From: Amycolatopsis mediterranei
GTDB lineage: Bacteria > Actinomycetota > Actinomycetes > Mycobacteriales > Pseudonocardiaceae
Assembly (NCBI RefSeq): GCF_026017845.1
Contig: NZ_CP100416.1
Location: forward strand, 7,441,326 to 7,505,325
DNA: 64,000 nucleotides
Direction of reading: 5' to 3'
Shown piece after piece: positions 32,925-40,929 of the stretch. Every line of letters begins with the position of its first letter. Position 1 is the stretch's first letter. The translations under genes were made by a program, and so were the position numbers. A model generated the notes under the pieces. The model saw only the letters and a program-made list of their open reading frames with translations, searched no databases and had not been told where the DNA came from.

Positions 32925-33856
32925 CCACGGACACGCTGATTCCGCTGCTGCTGCCCCTGCTGGCGTGGCCGGTGGCACGGCTGGTCGCTCCTCGCCTGCC
33001 GCCACAGGTGGCGAGCTGGTTGCTCACCGGCGCCGCCCTGGTGCTCGCCGCCGGCAGCACCGCGGCTCTCGCACTGCTGGCGTTCTCCGGGCTGTCGCTG
33101 CTTCCCGCCTTCGCCGACGCCGGCCACTGGTCGCCCGAGGCCTTGCGCGCGCATAGCGACATCGACGTGCCCGCCTCGATCGGTGGCGGCGTGGCGCTGG
33201 CCGTCCTCACCGTCCTGCTGGTGCGCACGACCGTCCGGTACGCGCGCTGGGCCCGGCGGCTGTCGCGAGAGCTCGACGAGCACAGCGCGGAGGGCGGGAT
33301 GGTGATCCTGCCGGGCGAGGAAGCGGTGGCGTTCGCCGTGCCCGGCCGCGGGGGCCGCATCGCTGTCTCCAGCGGCATGCTCGCCGCGTTGAGCCCGCGC
33401 GAGCGGTGTGCGCTGCTCGCCCACGAACGCGCGCACCTGGCCTTCCGCCACCACGTCTTCCTCATCGCGCTGACCCTGTCCTCGACGCTCAACCCGCTGC
33501 TGCGGCCGCTGAGCGCGGCTGCCGGGTTCGCCCTCGAACGCTGGGCGGACGAAGCCGCGGCCCACCGGGTCGGCGATCGCACGGTGGTCGCGCACGCCGT
33601 GGCCAAAGCCGCGCTCGCCGCCCGCCCGCACCGCGGGTTCGCCCTCGCCGCGACCGGCGGCCCGGTCCCCCGGCGGGTGTCCGCGCTGCTCACCCCGCCC
33701 GCGACGCGAACTACGGGCCGGACGCCGGTGGCGCTGCTGTGCGCGCTGGTCCTCGGCGTCGCGGGTCTTTCGGCCCAGACGGCCCTCGACAGCGCAGCCG
33801 ACCTGCACGACGGCATCGAACTGGCCCAGGCCGACCACGCGGGATCAGACCGCTAG
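32921..33856 (+). CDS. M56 family (BlaR1/MecR1-like) membrane metallopeptidase
   Basis: A 311-residue membrane protease. It has membrane spans at about 1-25, 30-60 and 85-105, then a cytosolic domain with zinc motif H168-E-R-A-H172 and a further span near 270-290. BlaR-type proteins sense a wall or membrane signal and destroy their BlaI partner. This one lacks the C-terminal penicillin-sensor domain, as is common for actinomycete members, so the inducer is unlikely to be bound as in BlaR1. It is coupled to blaI by a GTGA overlap. The 180 bases after it contain no gene. Confidence 0.9.
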   Translation: MTTDTLIPLLLPLLAWPVARLVAPRLPPQVASWLLTGAALVLAAGSTAALALLAFSGLSLLPAFADAGHWSPEALRAHSDIDVPASIGGGVALAVLTVLLVRTTVRYARWARRLSRELDEHSAEGGMVILPGEEAVAFAVPGRGGRIAVSSGMLAALSPRERCALLAHERAHLAFRHHVFLIALTLSSTLNPLLRPLSAAAGFALERWADEAAAHRVGDRTVVAHAVAKAALAARPHRGFALAATGGPVPRRVSALLTPPATRTTGRTPVALLCALVLGVAGLSAQTALDSAADLHDGIELAQADHAGSDR

Positions 33857-34037
33857 AACCCGAGCGGCGTTCAGCGGATCCTTGCCATTTCCCGACTGTC
33901 GCCAACCTCGCGATAATCTTGTCCACAATGGATGCTGACATATTCGGCCGAATTCTCGACAAAGGTGAATCTGCCTGAACCCCTCAGGGTCATCCGCCGT
34001 GTGCCGTGGTGAGGTGGCGACCTGAGAGGAGGGGCTG

Positions 34038-35426
34038 ATGCCCCACTTGCGTACGTCCGGACGGCACCGCAAACCGGCGACGATCGGACTCGTCGCCCTG
34101 CTGGGTATCGCAGGGGTGACCGCCACGGCGATCGCCCTGAGCAGCCCGGCGAGCAACGCGGCGACGGAGAGCTGCTCCGGTCTGGACACGGCGCTGCAGA
34201 ACAACCTCGGTTTCATCGCGAGCCAGCAGATGGCGCCGGACGCGCAGTCCGCGGCCCGCATCGCCAACCGCAAGGCGGTGGTGGACCAGATCCAGCAGCG
34301 GCGCCAGGCCGCTGGCTGTCAGGGGAAGGTCGCGGCCGCCAAGGCGGCGGTCGAGTGCGCGGCGGTGGCCGGAGCGGCCGACGGCACCGTGGCGGCCGAC
34401 CAGAAGAACGCAGCCCAGAACGGAATGGCGAACCAGAACGGCATGGCCAACGACAACGGCATGGCCAACCAGCAGGGGGCGATGGGCCAAGCCGAGGCAA
34501 CGGACCAGAACGGCGCAGCGCAGAACGGCATGGCCGATCAGAATGGCGCCGCCGAGAACGGCATGGCTCACCAAAACAACATGAACGGCCAAAACGGCAT
34601 GGCCGGCCAGCAGGACATGGCAGGCCAGGCCGGCGCAGCCGACCAGGCCGCGGCCGCAGACCAGGCCTGCGCGGTCGTCCAGCAGTGTCTGGCCCAAGAA
34701 GCCGGGGCGGCCGACGCCAACGGCATGGCGACCCAGAACGCAATGACCGGCCAAGCCGGCGCGACCGGCCAAAACGGCATGGGCAACCAGAGCAGCATGC
34801 AGAACGGCATGGCCCACCAGAACGGCATGGCCGACCCGAACGCGGCCACGCAGCAAAATATGGCGGCCCAGGACGCGGCCGCCGGCCAGGACTGCGCGGC
34901 CATCCTGCAGTGCGTCGCGCAGGCCGCCCCGAAGGCAGCGGCCGACCAGCAAGGCACGGCCACCGGCCAGAACGGCACCGCCGAGCAGAAGGGGAAAGCC
35001 AAGAACAAGGCGAAGGCCAAGAACAAGGCCGGCCAGCAGGCGGCTGATCAGGCGGCAGCCGTCGCGGCGGACTGCGTCGCCGCAGCTGCCACCGGCAACG
35101 CCCAAGCGACGGGCACTCAGGCCGCCGACACCCAGGCCACTGGCACCCAGGCCGCCGACGCCCAGGGCGCGGCAGCCGGTGACGTGGTCTGCCCCGGCTC
35201 GACCGTCACCCTCTCCGGCGAAGGTGGCTCGCCCGCGGCCTCCAGCGACCAGTTCCCGGTCGGCACCATGCTCAAGGTGACGAACCTGGACAACGCGAAG
35301 TCCGTCACGGTGCCGGTGACCTCGACGTCCGGCAGCTGCGTGCTGCTGAACAACTCCGCGTTCGCCAAGATCCACCAGGCGGGCAAGCAGCTCGTCCGCA
35401 ACGCGAAGGTCGAAAAGGTCGGCTGA
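34038..35426 (+). CDS. exported Asn-Gly-Met-rich repeat protein with double-psi barrel-like C-terminus
   Basis: A 462-residue protein I do not recognise as a named family. Residues 1-42 are a signal peptide (H-R-K-P, a hydrophobic core, S-N-A-A). About 70 residues of ordinary sequence with Cys follow. Residues about 115-300 are a low-complexity stretch built on N-G-M-A-x-Q units (about twenty N-G-M or N-x-M copies), interrupted by two similar motifs, A-C-A-V-V-Q-Q-C-L-A-Q and D-C-A-A-I-L-Q-C-V-A-Q. A Lys/Ala block (K-N-K-A-K-A-K-N-K) follows. The last 75 residues (F-P-V-G-T-M-L-K-V-T-N-L-D-N-A-K-S-V) look like an RlpA-type double-psi beta-barrel, but the usual R-G-P-F/catalytic Asp part is replaced by S-T-S-G-S-C. 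GAGGAGGGG precedes the ATG. Confidence 0.8.
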   Translation: MPHLRTSGRHRKPATIGLVALLGIAGVTATAIALSSPASNAATESCSGLDTALQNNLGFIASQQMAPDAQSAARIANRKAVVDQIQQRRQAAGCQGKVAAAKAAVECAAVAGAADGTVAADQKNAAQNGMANQNGMANDNGMANQQGAMGQAEATDQNGAAQNGMADQNGAAENGMAHQNNMNGQNGMAGQQDMAGQAGAADQAAAADQACAVVQQCLAQEAGAADANGMATQNAMTGQAGATGQNGMGNQSSMQNGMAHQNGMADPNAATQQNMAAQDAAAGQDCAAILQCVAQAAPKAAADQQGTATGQNGTAEQKGKAKNKAKAKNKAGQQAADQAAAVAADCVAAAATGNAQATGTQAADTQATGTQAADAQGAAAGDVVCPGSTVTLSGEGGSPAASSDQFPVGTMLKVTNLDNAKSVTVPVTSTSGSCVLLNNSAFAKIHQAGKQLVRNAKVEKVG

Positions 35427-35436
35427 CGATCTCGGC

Positions 35437-35469
35437 GGGGTGTGCGTCGACGACGTCGGCGCACACCCC
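35437..35469. terminator. bidirectional hairpin terminator
   Basis: GGGGTGTGCG at 35437-35446 pairs exactly with CGCACACCCC at 35460-35469, loop 13 bases. It sits between two convergent stops (35426 and 35476). Confidence 0.7.
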
Positions 35470-35475
35470 CGGCCG

Positions 35476-37107
35476 TCAGCCGATGCCGGGCAGCACCCGC
35501 GTGCCTTCCTGGCGGACCGCCTGCAGCGCCCGGGGGTCCAGCCCGAGCAGACGCAGGATCGTCGGTGCGATCTGCGTTGTCGTCACCGGCCCGGTGACGG
35601 TCCGTGCGTCGCGGTCCGGGCCGCTCACGACGAGCGGGACCGCCCGGTCGTCCGGCGCGACGCCGCCGTGTTCGGCGATCTTCTTGGTACCACCGGTGTA
35701 GACGACGCCGTACTGGGTGACGCCGAACAGGTCCGGCACCCGCGTGTCACCGGGCCGCACGCCGAAGTACCGGGCCGCGTCCGCGCCCGCGTACACCGTT
35801 TGCAGGCCGGAGCGGGTGAACGCCTTGGCCGCGCCGGTGCTGTCGGTGCCGGTTCCGTTCTGCGCCAGCAGGTACTGCTTGGCGAAGGCCGCGGCCGCCG
35901 GCGAGCGGTCGGTCAGCCAGAGCAGCATCGCGTCGTCGTCGGCCGAGGCGGCCACCAGGTCGCCGGTGCCGGGGTGTCCGGCCTGCCAGGCGGCGTTCAG
36001 CCCGTCGAGCAGCTTGCCGTCGGCGACGCGGGTCAGCGCGCTCGGGTCGGTCGGCGACTGGCCGTGCTTGGCCGACAGGATGATCGTCGTGGAGCGGTCG
36101 AGGTGCTGCCGCCGCAGCTCGGCGACGAACGCGCCGATCCGGCCGTCGACGAAGTCCAGTGCCGAGGTCAGCACCGGTCCGGGCACCGTGCCGCCGGGCA
36201 GGTAGCCACCGGCCTGCCCGCCCGACTTCGGCAGCTTCTGCGCGGTGGACACCGACTGGAAGTTGAGCCCGAACACCGCCGGGGTACCGCTGCGGCGCGT
36301 GCGGCTGTGGTCGAAGCCGTCGATCTCGTTCAGGACAGCCTGTGCCTTGTAGCCGTCGTACTGCTGGGTGGCGGCGTTGTCGGTGGTCCAGTCGCCGGCG
36401 CCGGCCGGCCCGGTGCTGTTGATCTCGGGGGTGAACAGGTCCTGGACGCCGGTGCCGGACGGGCCGTTGAGGATTTCGTAGGCCGGGTGCTTGTCCGACC
36501 ACGCCGTGCGCAGTCCGGCCTGGCGAGCCACCTCGAAAACGGTGTTGACCTTCAGGTATTCGTGCGGCTGCACCGGGCGGCAGGTGCGCGGGTCGACCGG
36601 CAGCCCGGCCTGGTTCAGCAGTGTCTGCGGCACACCGGTCATGCCGAGCACGGAACCGGGCAGCCCGGACAGGCCCTGCCCGGCGTCGAGCCGGGTCTGG
36701 TCGCGGTCGAGGTCCTCGGTGAGGTCGACCGGGGCTCCCGGCGTCACTCCGGCGCAGGACGTCGTCCCGGCCGGCAGCAGGCCGTGGTTGTAGGTGGCGT
36801 CGTAGTAGATGCCGGTGGCCGCCGGGTCGCCGCCGGTGAGCTGTCCGATCAGGCCGGGGAACGAATCGGAGGGCACCGGCGTGCGCGCGGCCGTGTACTC
36901 CGTTCCGCGGGCGACCACGCCGGCCAGCGCCGAGTGCGGGTGCCGGGCGACGTAGGCGGCGAGGTCGGTCTGGTGCAGACCGTCGACGGAGATGAGCAGG
37001 ACGTGGCGGGTGCCGGGGTGGCCGTCCGACGCCGACGCGACGGGGACGGCGGTGAGCAGGCCCAGCGCGGCGAGCGCGGCCGGGATGCGGATCCGGTTCG
37101 GGGACAA
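35476..37107 (-). CDS. exported alkaline phosphatase superfamily protein (phosphodiesterase/nucleotide pyrophosphatase type)
   Basis: About 543 residues from TTG 37107, which has AGGAGGAAACC directly upstream; the frame extends 14 codons further but lacks a better start. The signal peptide is the first 24 residues, ending near S-A-S. The N-terminal metal site is V-L-L-I-S-V-D-G-L-H-Q-T-D-L with the nucleophile expected in P-V-P-S-D-S-F-P-G-L; later metal ligands are S-A-K-H-G-Q-S and A-E-H-G-G-V. This matches type I phosphodiesterase/nucleotide pyrophosphatases. The nucleophile position reads D-S-F where many relatives have T-F or S-F. It is divergent from the MGDG-like gene across site C and may hydrolyse phospholipid or nucleotide phosphodiesters outside the cell. 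Confidence 0.85.
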   Translation of the reverse strand: MSPNRIRIPAALAALGLLTAVPVASASDGHPGTRHVLLISVDGLHQTDLAAYVARHPHSALAGVVARGTEYTAARTPVPSDSFPGLIGQLTGGDPAATGIYYDATYNHGLLPAGTTSCAGVTPGAPVDLTEDLDRDQTRLDAGQGLSGLPGSVLGMTGVPQTLLNQAGLPVDPRTCRPVQPHEYLKVNTVFEVARQAGLRTAWSDKHPAYEILNGPSGTGVQDLFTPEINSTGPAGAGDWTTDNAATQQYDGYKAQAVLNEIDGFDHSRTRRSGTPAVFGLNFQSVSTAQKLPKSGGQAGGYLPGGTVPGPVLTSALDFVDGRIGAFVAELRRQHLDRSTTIILSAKHGQSPTDPSALTRVADGKLLDGLNAAWQAGHPGTGDLVAASADDDAMLLWLTDRSPAAAAFAKQYLLAQNGTGTDSTGAAKAFTRSGLQTVYAGADAARYFGVRPGDTRVPDLFGVTQYGVVYTGGTKKIAEHGGVAPDDRAVPLVVSGPDRDARTVTGPVTTTQIAPTILRLLGLDPRALQAVRQEGTRVLPGIG

Positions 37108-37354
37108 GGTTTCCTCCTCGGCACGCCCCGGTCGGGGCGTCCCCGGCATCCCACGCCACCGATCCGGCCACGAGAAGGCGCCGACGCGAACAGCTGGTGA
37201 ACACGTCCGCCACCGTTATCCACTGTGGACGGTCACATTGGCGCACAACGGCAGACCGGGTCGCCATTCGTCCATTTCGGACAAAGACCCGGCCATCTCG
37301 GCCGCGATGGGCAATTGCCTCGCGAGCCCGTTACCCCACCTTAAACTACGGAAG

Positions 37355-37383
37355 TGTAGAACTTCTACGGGCCTGTCGTAGAA
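37355..37383. promoter_or_regulatory. candidate BlaI-type operator between phosphatase and MGDG-like genes (site C)
   Basis: TGTAGAAC and TTCTAC lie back to back (37355-37368), and a second GTAGAA is at 37378-37383, nine bases further. The same half-sites are found before dedA and uppP. The site ends 12 bases before the ATG at 37396. Confidence 0.55.
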
Positions 37384-37395
37384 CGGAGTGGATAG

Positions 37396-37848
37396 ATGAC
37401 GCGCATCGTGATCGTCTCGGCGCGTGTCGGCGCCGGGCACGACGGAGCGGCGTACGCCCTGGCCGACCGGCTGACCGGCCACGACGTCGAAGTCCTCGAC
37501 TTCCTGGACTTCCTGCCGGGTTCCCTCGGCCGGCGGCTGTGCGACTTCTACCACCGGCAGCTCGAAGTCCTGCCGCGCAGCTGGGACTGGACGCTGACCG
37601 CGCTCGGCACCGGCTGGGGCGCCGGCCTGGCCGCCCGCGCCGCGACGCTCGCCTGCGGGCGCCTGGAAACGGCCCTCGGGGGTGCCGAGCCCGGCTTGGT
37701 AAGCGTGAAGCAGCTTCTCGAGGTCAAGACGTTCTCCGCCGACGTCGCGCCTGTGCGACTTCCGGCGTACGCGCTACGCCGGAAGTCGCACACCAGTCGC
37801 GCACAGATCGTCCGTCAGGCAGTCGACCCGGTGCGCGGCCGGCCGTAG
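37396..37848 (+). CDS. MGDG-synthase-like glycosyltransferase, truncated after the N-terminal part
   Basis: A 150-residue frame. Residues 1-105 (I-V-I-V-S-A-R-V-G-A-G-H-D-G-A-A-Y-A-L, V-L-D-F-L-D-F, C-D-F-Y-H-R-Q-L, W-D-W-T-L-T-A) match the start of the monogalactosyldiacylglycerol-synthase-type glycosyltransferase fold, with the G-A-G-H-x-x-A-A loop. Full enzymes are about 350-400 residues; here the sequence breaks after G-A-E-P-G-L-V-S, and the last 45 residues are unrelated and encoded partly by an 18-bp-stem hairpin. So the C-terminal nucleotide-sugar domain is gone and the protein is probably inactive. GAGTGGATAG precedes the ATG. Confidence 0.65.
   Translation: MTRIVIVSARVGAGHDGAAYALADRLTGHDVEVLDFLDFLPGSLGRRLCDFYHRQLEVLPRSWDWTLTALGTGWGAGLAARAATLACGRLETALGGAEPGLVSVKQLLEVKTFSADVAPVRLPAYALRRKSHTSRAQIVRQAVDPVRGRP
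37752..37792. repeat. 41-bp hairpin with 18-bp perfect stem
   Basis: TGTGCGACTTCCGGCGTA (37752-37769) and its exact complement (37775-37792) flank a CGCGC loop. It lies inside the frame of the truncated gene, which supports the view that the tail is not true coding sequence. It could be a REP-like element or a terminator. Confidence 0.8.
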
Positions 37849-37885
37849 GGTTCGGCCACTCAACGCCGGAAGGACGAGTACGCCC

Positions 37886-38812
37886 ATGATCGAAGCACGC
37901 GCGGTGTCCAAACGCTACGGTGGGAAGACCGCCGTCGACGACCTCACCTTCACGGTGAAACCCGGCGTGGTGACCGGGTTCCTCGGCCCGAACGGCGCCG
38001 GGAAGTCCACCACGATCCGGATGATCATGGGCTTGGACGCGCCCACGTCCGGCACGGTCACGGTCAACGGCAAGGCCTACCGCCGCCACGCCGCGCCGCT
38101 GCACGAGGTCGGCGCGCTGCTGGAGGCGAAAGCCGTCCACACCGGACGATCCGCCTACAACCACCTGCTGGCCCTCGCGCTGAGCACGGGCATCCCACGT
38201 CGGCGCGTCGACGAGGTCATCGAACTCGTCGGACTGAACGACGTCGCCCGCAAGCGCGTCGGCGGGTTCTCCCTCGGCATGGGCCAGCGCCTCGGCGTCG
38301 CCGCCGCCCTGCTCGGCGATCCGGCGACCCTGGTGCTCGACGAGCCGGTCAACGGGCTCGACCCGCAGGGCATCCTGTGGATCCGGAACCTGCTGCGCGG
38401 CCTGGCCGCCGAGGGCCGCACCGTGTTCGTCTCCTCCCACTTGATGAGCGAGATGGCCCTGACCGCCGAGCACCTGATCGTGATCGGCAAGGGCAAGCTC
38501 ATCGCCGACACCTCGGTCGAGGAATTCATCCGCCGCGCGTCGAGCCGGGTGGTGCGGGTGCGCACCCCGGAGGCCACGCGGCTGCGGGACCTGCTCAGCG
38601 GGCCCGGGATCGGGGTCACCGACCTGGCACCGGGCCTGCTCGAGGTCAGCGGCCTCGACGGCGCCGAGATCGGCCGTGTCGCCTGCCGCGAAGCCGTCCC
38701 CCTCGAAGAGCTGACGCCGGTCCAGGCGTCGCTGGAAGAGGCGTTCATGGAGCTCACCGAAGACGCCCTCGAATACCGGGTCGCCCCGGCCGCTCAGGAA
38801 AGGTCCGCGTGA
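37886..38812 (+). CDS. ABC transporter ATP-binding protein (cassette 2)
   Basis: A 308-residue ATPase very similar along its length to the one at 24752: Walker A G-P-N-G-A-G-K-S-T, signature F-S-L-G-M-G-Q-R-L-G, Walker B V-L-D-E-P-V-N-G-L-D-P and S-S-H-L-M-S-E-M. GGAAGGACGAG stands before the ATG and a TAGGGT box may be the -10. Its stop is one base from the permease start (TGATG). Confidence 0.93.
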   Translation: MIEARAVSKRYGGKTAVDDLTFTVKPGVVTGFLGPNGAGKSTTIRMIMGLDAPTSGTVTVNGKAYRRHAAPLHEVGALLEAKAVHTGRSAYNHLLALALSTGIPRRRVDEVIELVGLNDVARKRVGGFSLGMGQRLGVAAALLGDPATLVLDEPVNGLDPQGILWIRNLLRGLAAEGRTVFVSSHLMSEMALTAEHLIVIGKGKLIADTSVEEFIRRASSRVVRVRTPEATRLRDLLSGPGIGVTDLAPGLLEVSGLDGAEIGRVACREAVPLEELTPVQASLEEAFMELTEDALEYRVAPAAQERSA

Positions 38813-39660
38813 TGACGACCACCACCGCCCCGGCCACGACCGGCGGCGCGCCGTCGCCCCAGGTGCCCCTGCCGGACGACCTCAAGGTCACCCCGGTCCG
38901 GGTCCTTCGTTCCGAATGGCTGAAGTTCCGCTCGGTCCGCTCGTCCCCGCTGGCGGTCGCCGTGACCGTGGTCGGGATGATCGCGCTCGGCTGGATCTTC
39001 TCCGCCGCCGACGCGAGCCGCTGGCCGGTCATGCGGCCCCAGGCCAAGCTGCGCTTCGACCCGACCGACGTCAGCATCCGCGGCTACGTCCTGGCCCAGC
39101 TGGTGATCGGCGTGCTGGGCGTGCTCGTCGTCTCCGGCGAGTACGGCACCGGGATGATCCGGGCGACCTTCTCCGCCGTCCCGACGCGGACCCCGGTGCT
39201 CTGGGCCAAGCTGGTCATCTTCGCGGTCGTGTCGTTCGTGGTGGGCACGGTCAGCTCGTTCGCCGCGTTCCTCGGCGGGCAGGCGTTCCTGAGCTCCCAG
39301 CACATCGAGACGACGCTGTCGGCGCCCGGGGTGTTCCGGGCGGTGTTCGGCGTGGGCCTCTACCTGACCGTGGTGGGCATGCTCGGCGTCGCGCTCGGCT
39401 GGCTGATCCGGCACACCGCCGGCGCCATCGCCACCCTCTTCGGCCTGCTGCTGGTGCTGCCGGGGATCGGCGAGGCGCTGCCGGACAGCTGGGCCCCGCA
39501 CATCGTGCCGTACCTGCCGAGCAACGCCGGACAGGCCCTGATCACCGTCCACCCGGACTCGGCCATGCTCGCGCCGTGGACCGGCTTCGCGGTGTTCTGC
39601 GCCTACGTCGCCGTCGCCCTCGTGGCCGCGGTCGTCCTGCTCGAGCGCCGCGACGCCTGA
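38812..39660 (+). CDS. ABC-2 type transporter permease (cassette 2)
   Basis: A 282-residue permease. A hydrophilic 38-residue lead is followed by V-L-R-S-E-W-L-K-F-R-S-V-R-S, six hydrophobic spans and the conserved V-S-G-E-Y-G-T-G-M-I-R-A-T. The C-terminal Y-L-P-S-N-A-G-Q-A-L matches the Y-L-P-S-N-A-G-Q-S-M of the cassette 1 permease. It starts in the TGATG overlap with the ATPase. Paralogue of gene 25687. Confidence 0.9.
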   Translation: MTTTTAPATTGGAPSPQVPLPDDLKVTPVRVLRSEWLKFRSVRSSPLAVAVTVVGMIALGWIFSAADASRWPVMRPQAKLRFDPTDVSIRGYVLAQLVIGVLGVLVVSGEYGTGMIRATFSAVPTRTPVLWAKLVIFAVVSFVVGTVSSFAAFLGGQAFLSSQHIETTLSAPGVFRAVFGVGLYLTVVGMLGVALGWLIRHTAGAIATLFGLLLVLPGIGEALPDSWAPHIVPYLPSNAGQALITVHPDSAMLAPWTGFAVFCAYVAVALVAAVVLLERRDA

Positions 39661-39681
39661 GCGGTGGGGGATGATGGCGGG

Positions 39682-40929
39682 GTGAGTGACGCGGGCCCGT
39701 CGTGGCCGGTCTCCGAACACGGCCTGGTCAGCGGGTGGCCCGGCGCCGAACGGCTGCGCGCCTGGGCCCGCGCTCACCCCGCGGCGACCGACGTGCTGCT
39801 GGCGTGCGCGTTGCTGCCGCTGGCGCTGACCATCGAGCACCGCGGGGTGGCGCCGGCGGCTCGTCCGCTGCTGTTCGGGACGGGCGTCCTGCTGGTGTCC
39901 ACGCTGGCCTTCCGTCGGCGCTACCCGCTGTCGACCCTGGCCGCGGCGTGTACGTTCGCCCTGGTCCAAGGGTCTTTCGGGCCGACGTTCCCGCCGACCG
40001 TGATCGCCGTGCTCGTCGCCGTCTACACCGTCGGGAGCTACTCCCGGCGGCGGCCGGCCTTGACCGCGCTGGCCGTGCTCGGCGTGTTCATCGCGGCCGT
40101 CGTCTTCCCGAACGACGAGTTCGCCGAGTCCCTCGCCCGGTTCGTGTTCACCGCCGCCATGGTCGTCGCCGCGTTCGTGCTCGGGGTGAACGTCCGGATG
40201 CGCCGGGTCTACCTGGCGTCGCTGCGGGACCGGGCCCTGCGAGCCGAACGCGACCGCGACCAGCAGGCCCAGATCGCGGCCGCGCGCGAGCGGGCGATCA
40301 TCGCCCGGGAGATGCACGACATCGTCGCGCACAACCTCTCGGTGATGATCGCCCTGGCCGACGGCGCCGCCTACGCCGCACGGACCGACGCAGGCGCCGC
40401 CGAAACCGCGTCCCTGCACGTCTCCGCGACCGGCCGGCAGGCGCTCGACGAGATGCACCGGCTCCTCGGCGTGCTGCGCAACAACAACGGCGACGAAACT
40501 CCCCGCACCCCGCAGCCCGGTGTCGCCCAGATCGACGACCTCGTCACCCAGGTCCGCACGGCCGGCCTGCCGACCTCGTGGACGATCGCCGGCGAGCGGT
40601 TCCCGCTCTCCCCCACCGCCGGGCTCGCGCTCTACCGCGTCGCCCAGGAAGCCCTCACCAACGTGCTCAAACACGCCGTCCGGCCCTCGGGCGCGCACAT
40701 CCGCCTGACCTACACCCATCCCGCCGTCACCCTTGAGATCGACGACGACGGCGCCAGCAGCGCGACCGGCCCAGCCGCCGGGCACGGGCTGAGCGGCATG
40801 CGCGAACGCGTCGCCGTCTTCGGCGGCGACGTCACCGCCGGCCCCCGCCCCGGCGGCGGCTGGCGAGTGACCGCCCGGCTCGAACCCGGACGCGTCCCCG
40901 GCGACACCGGCACGGCGGTCAGCGCGTGA
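39682..40929 (+). CDS. sensor histidine kinase, HisKA_3 type (cassette 2)
   Basis: About 415 residues. Four or five membrane spans fill residues about 30-165, then the box A-R-E-M-H-D-I-V-A-H-N-L-S-V-M-I with the phospho-accepting His, and an ATPase ending in G-H-G-L-S-G-M-R-E-R. GTG 39682 is chosen: it follows a GATGATGG box a few bases away, the same layout as the cassette 1 kinase, and suggests a leaderless transcript. The open frame begins 18 bases earlier. The stop overlaps the regulator start by GTGA. Confidence 0.9.
   Translation: MSDAGPSWPVSEHGLVSGWPGAERLRAWARAHPAATDVLLACALLPLALTIEHRGVAPAARPLLFGTGVLLVSTLAFRRRYPLSTLAAACTFALVQGSFGPTFPPTVIAVLVAVYTVGSYSRRRPALTALAVLGVFIAAVVFPNDEFAESLARFVFTAAMVVAAFVLGVNVRMRRVYLASLRDRALRAERDRDQQAQIAAARERAIIAREMHDIVAHNLSVMIALADGAAYAARTDAGAAETASLHVSATGRQALDEMHRLLGVLRNNNGDETPRTPQPGVAQIDDLVTQVRTAGLPTSWTIAGERFPLSPTAGLALYRVAQEALTNVLKHAVRPSGAHIRLTYTHPAVTLEIDDDGASSATGPAAGHGLSGMRERVAVFGGDVTAGPRPGGGWRVTARLEPGRVPGDTGTAVSA

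Noticed and set aside
32921..33856. Calling the M56 protein a true beta-lactam sensor (BlaR1)
   Set aside because: There is no C-terminal penicillin-binding sensor domain and no beta-lactamase gene nearby, so only the protease/BlaI pairing is claimed.
33857..34037. Possible c-di-AMP (ydaO-type) riboswitch before the repeat protein, as is common before wall-associated genes
   Set aside because: Only loose resemblance (GGTGAATCTGCC); the conserved paired core of the riboswitch class could not be found.
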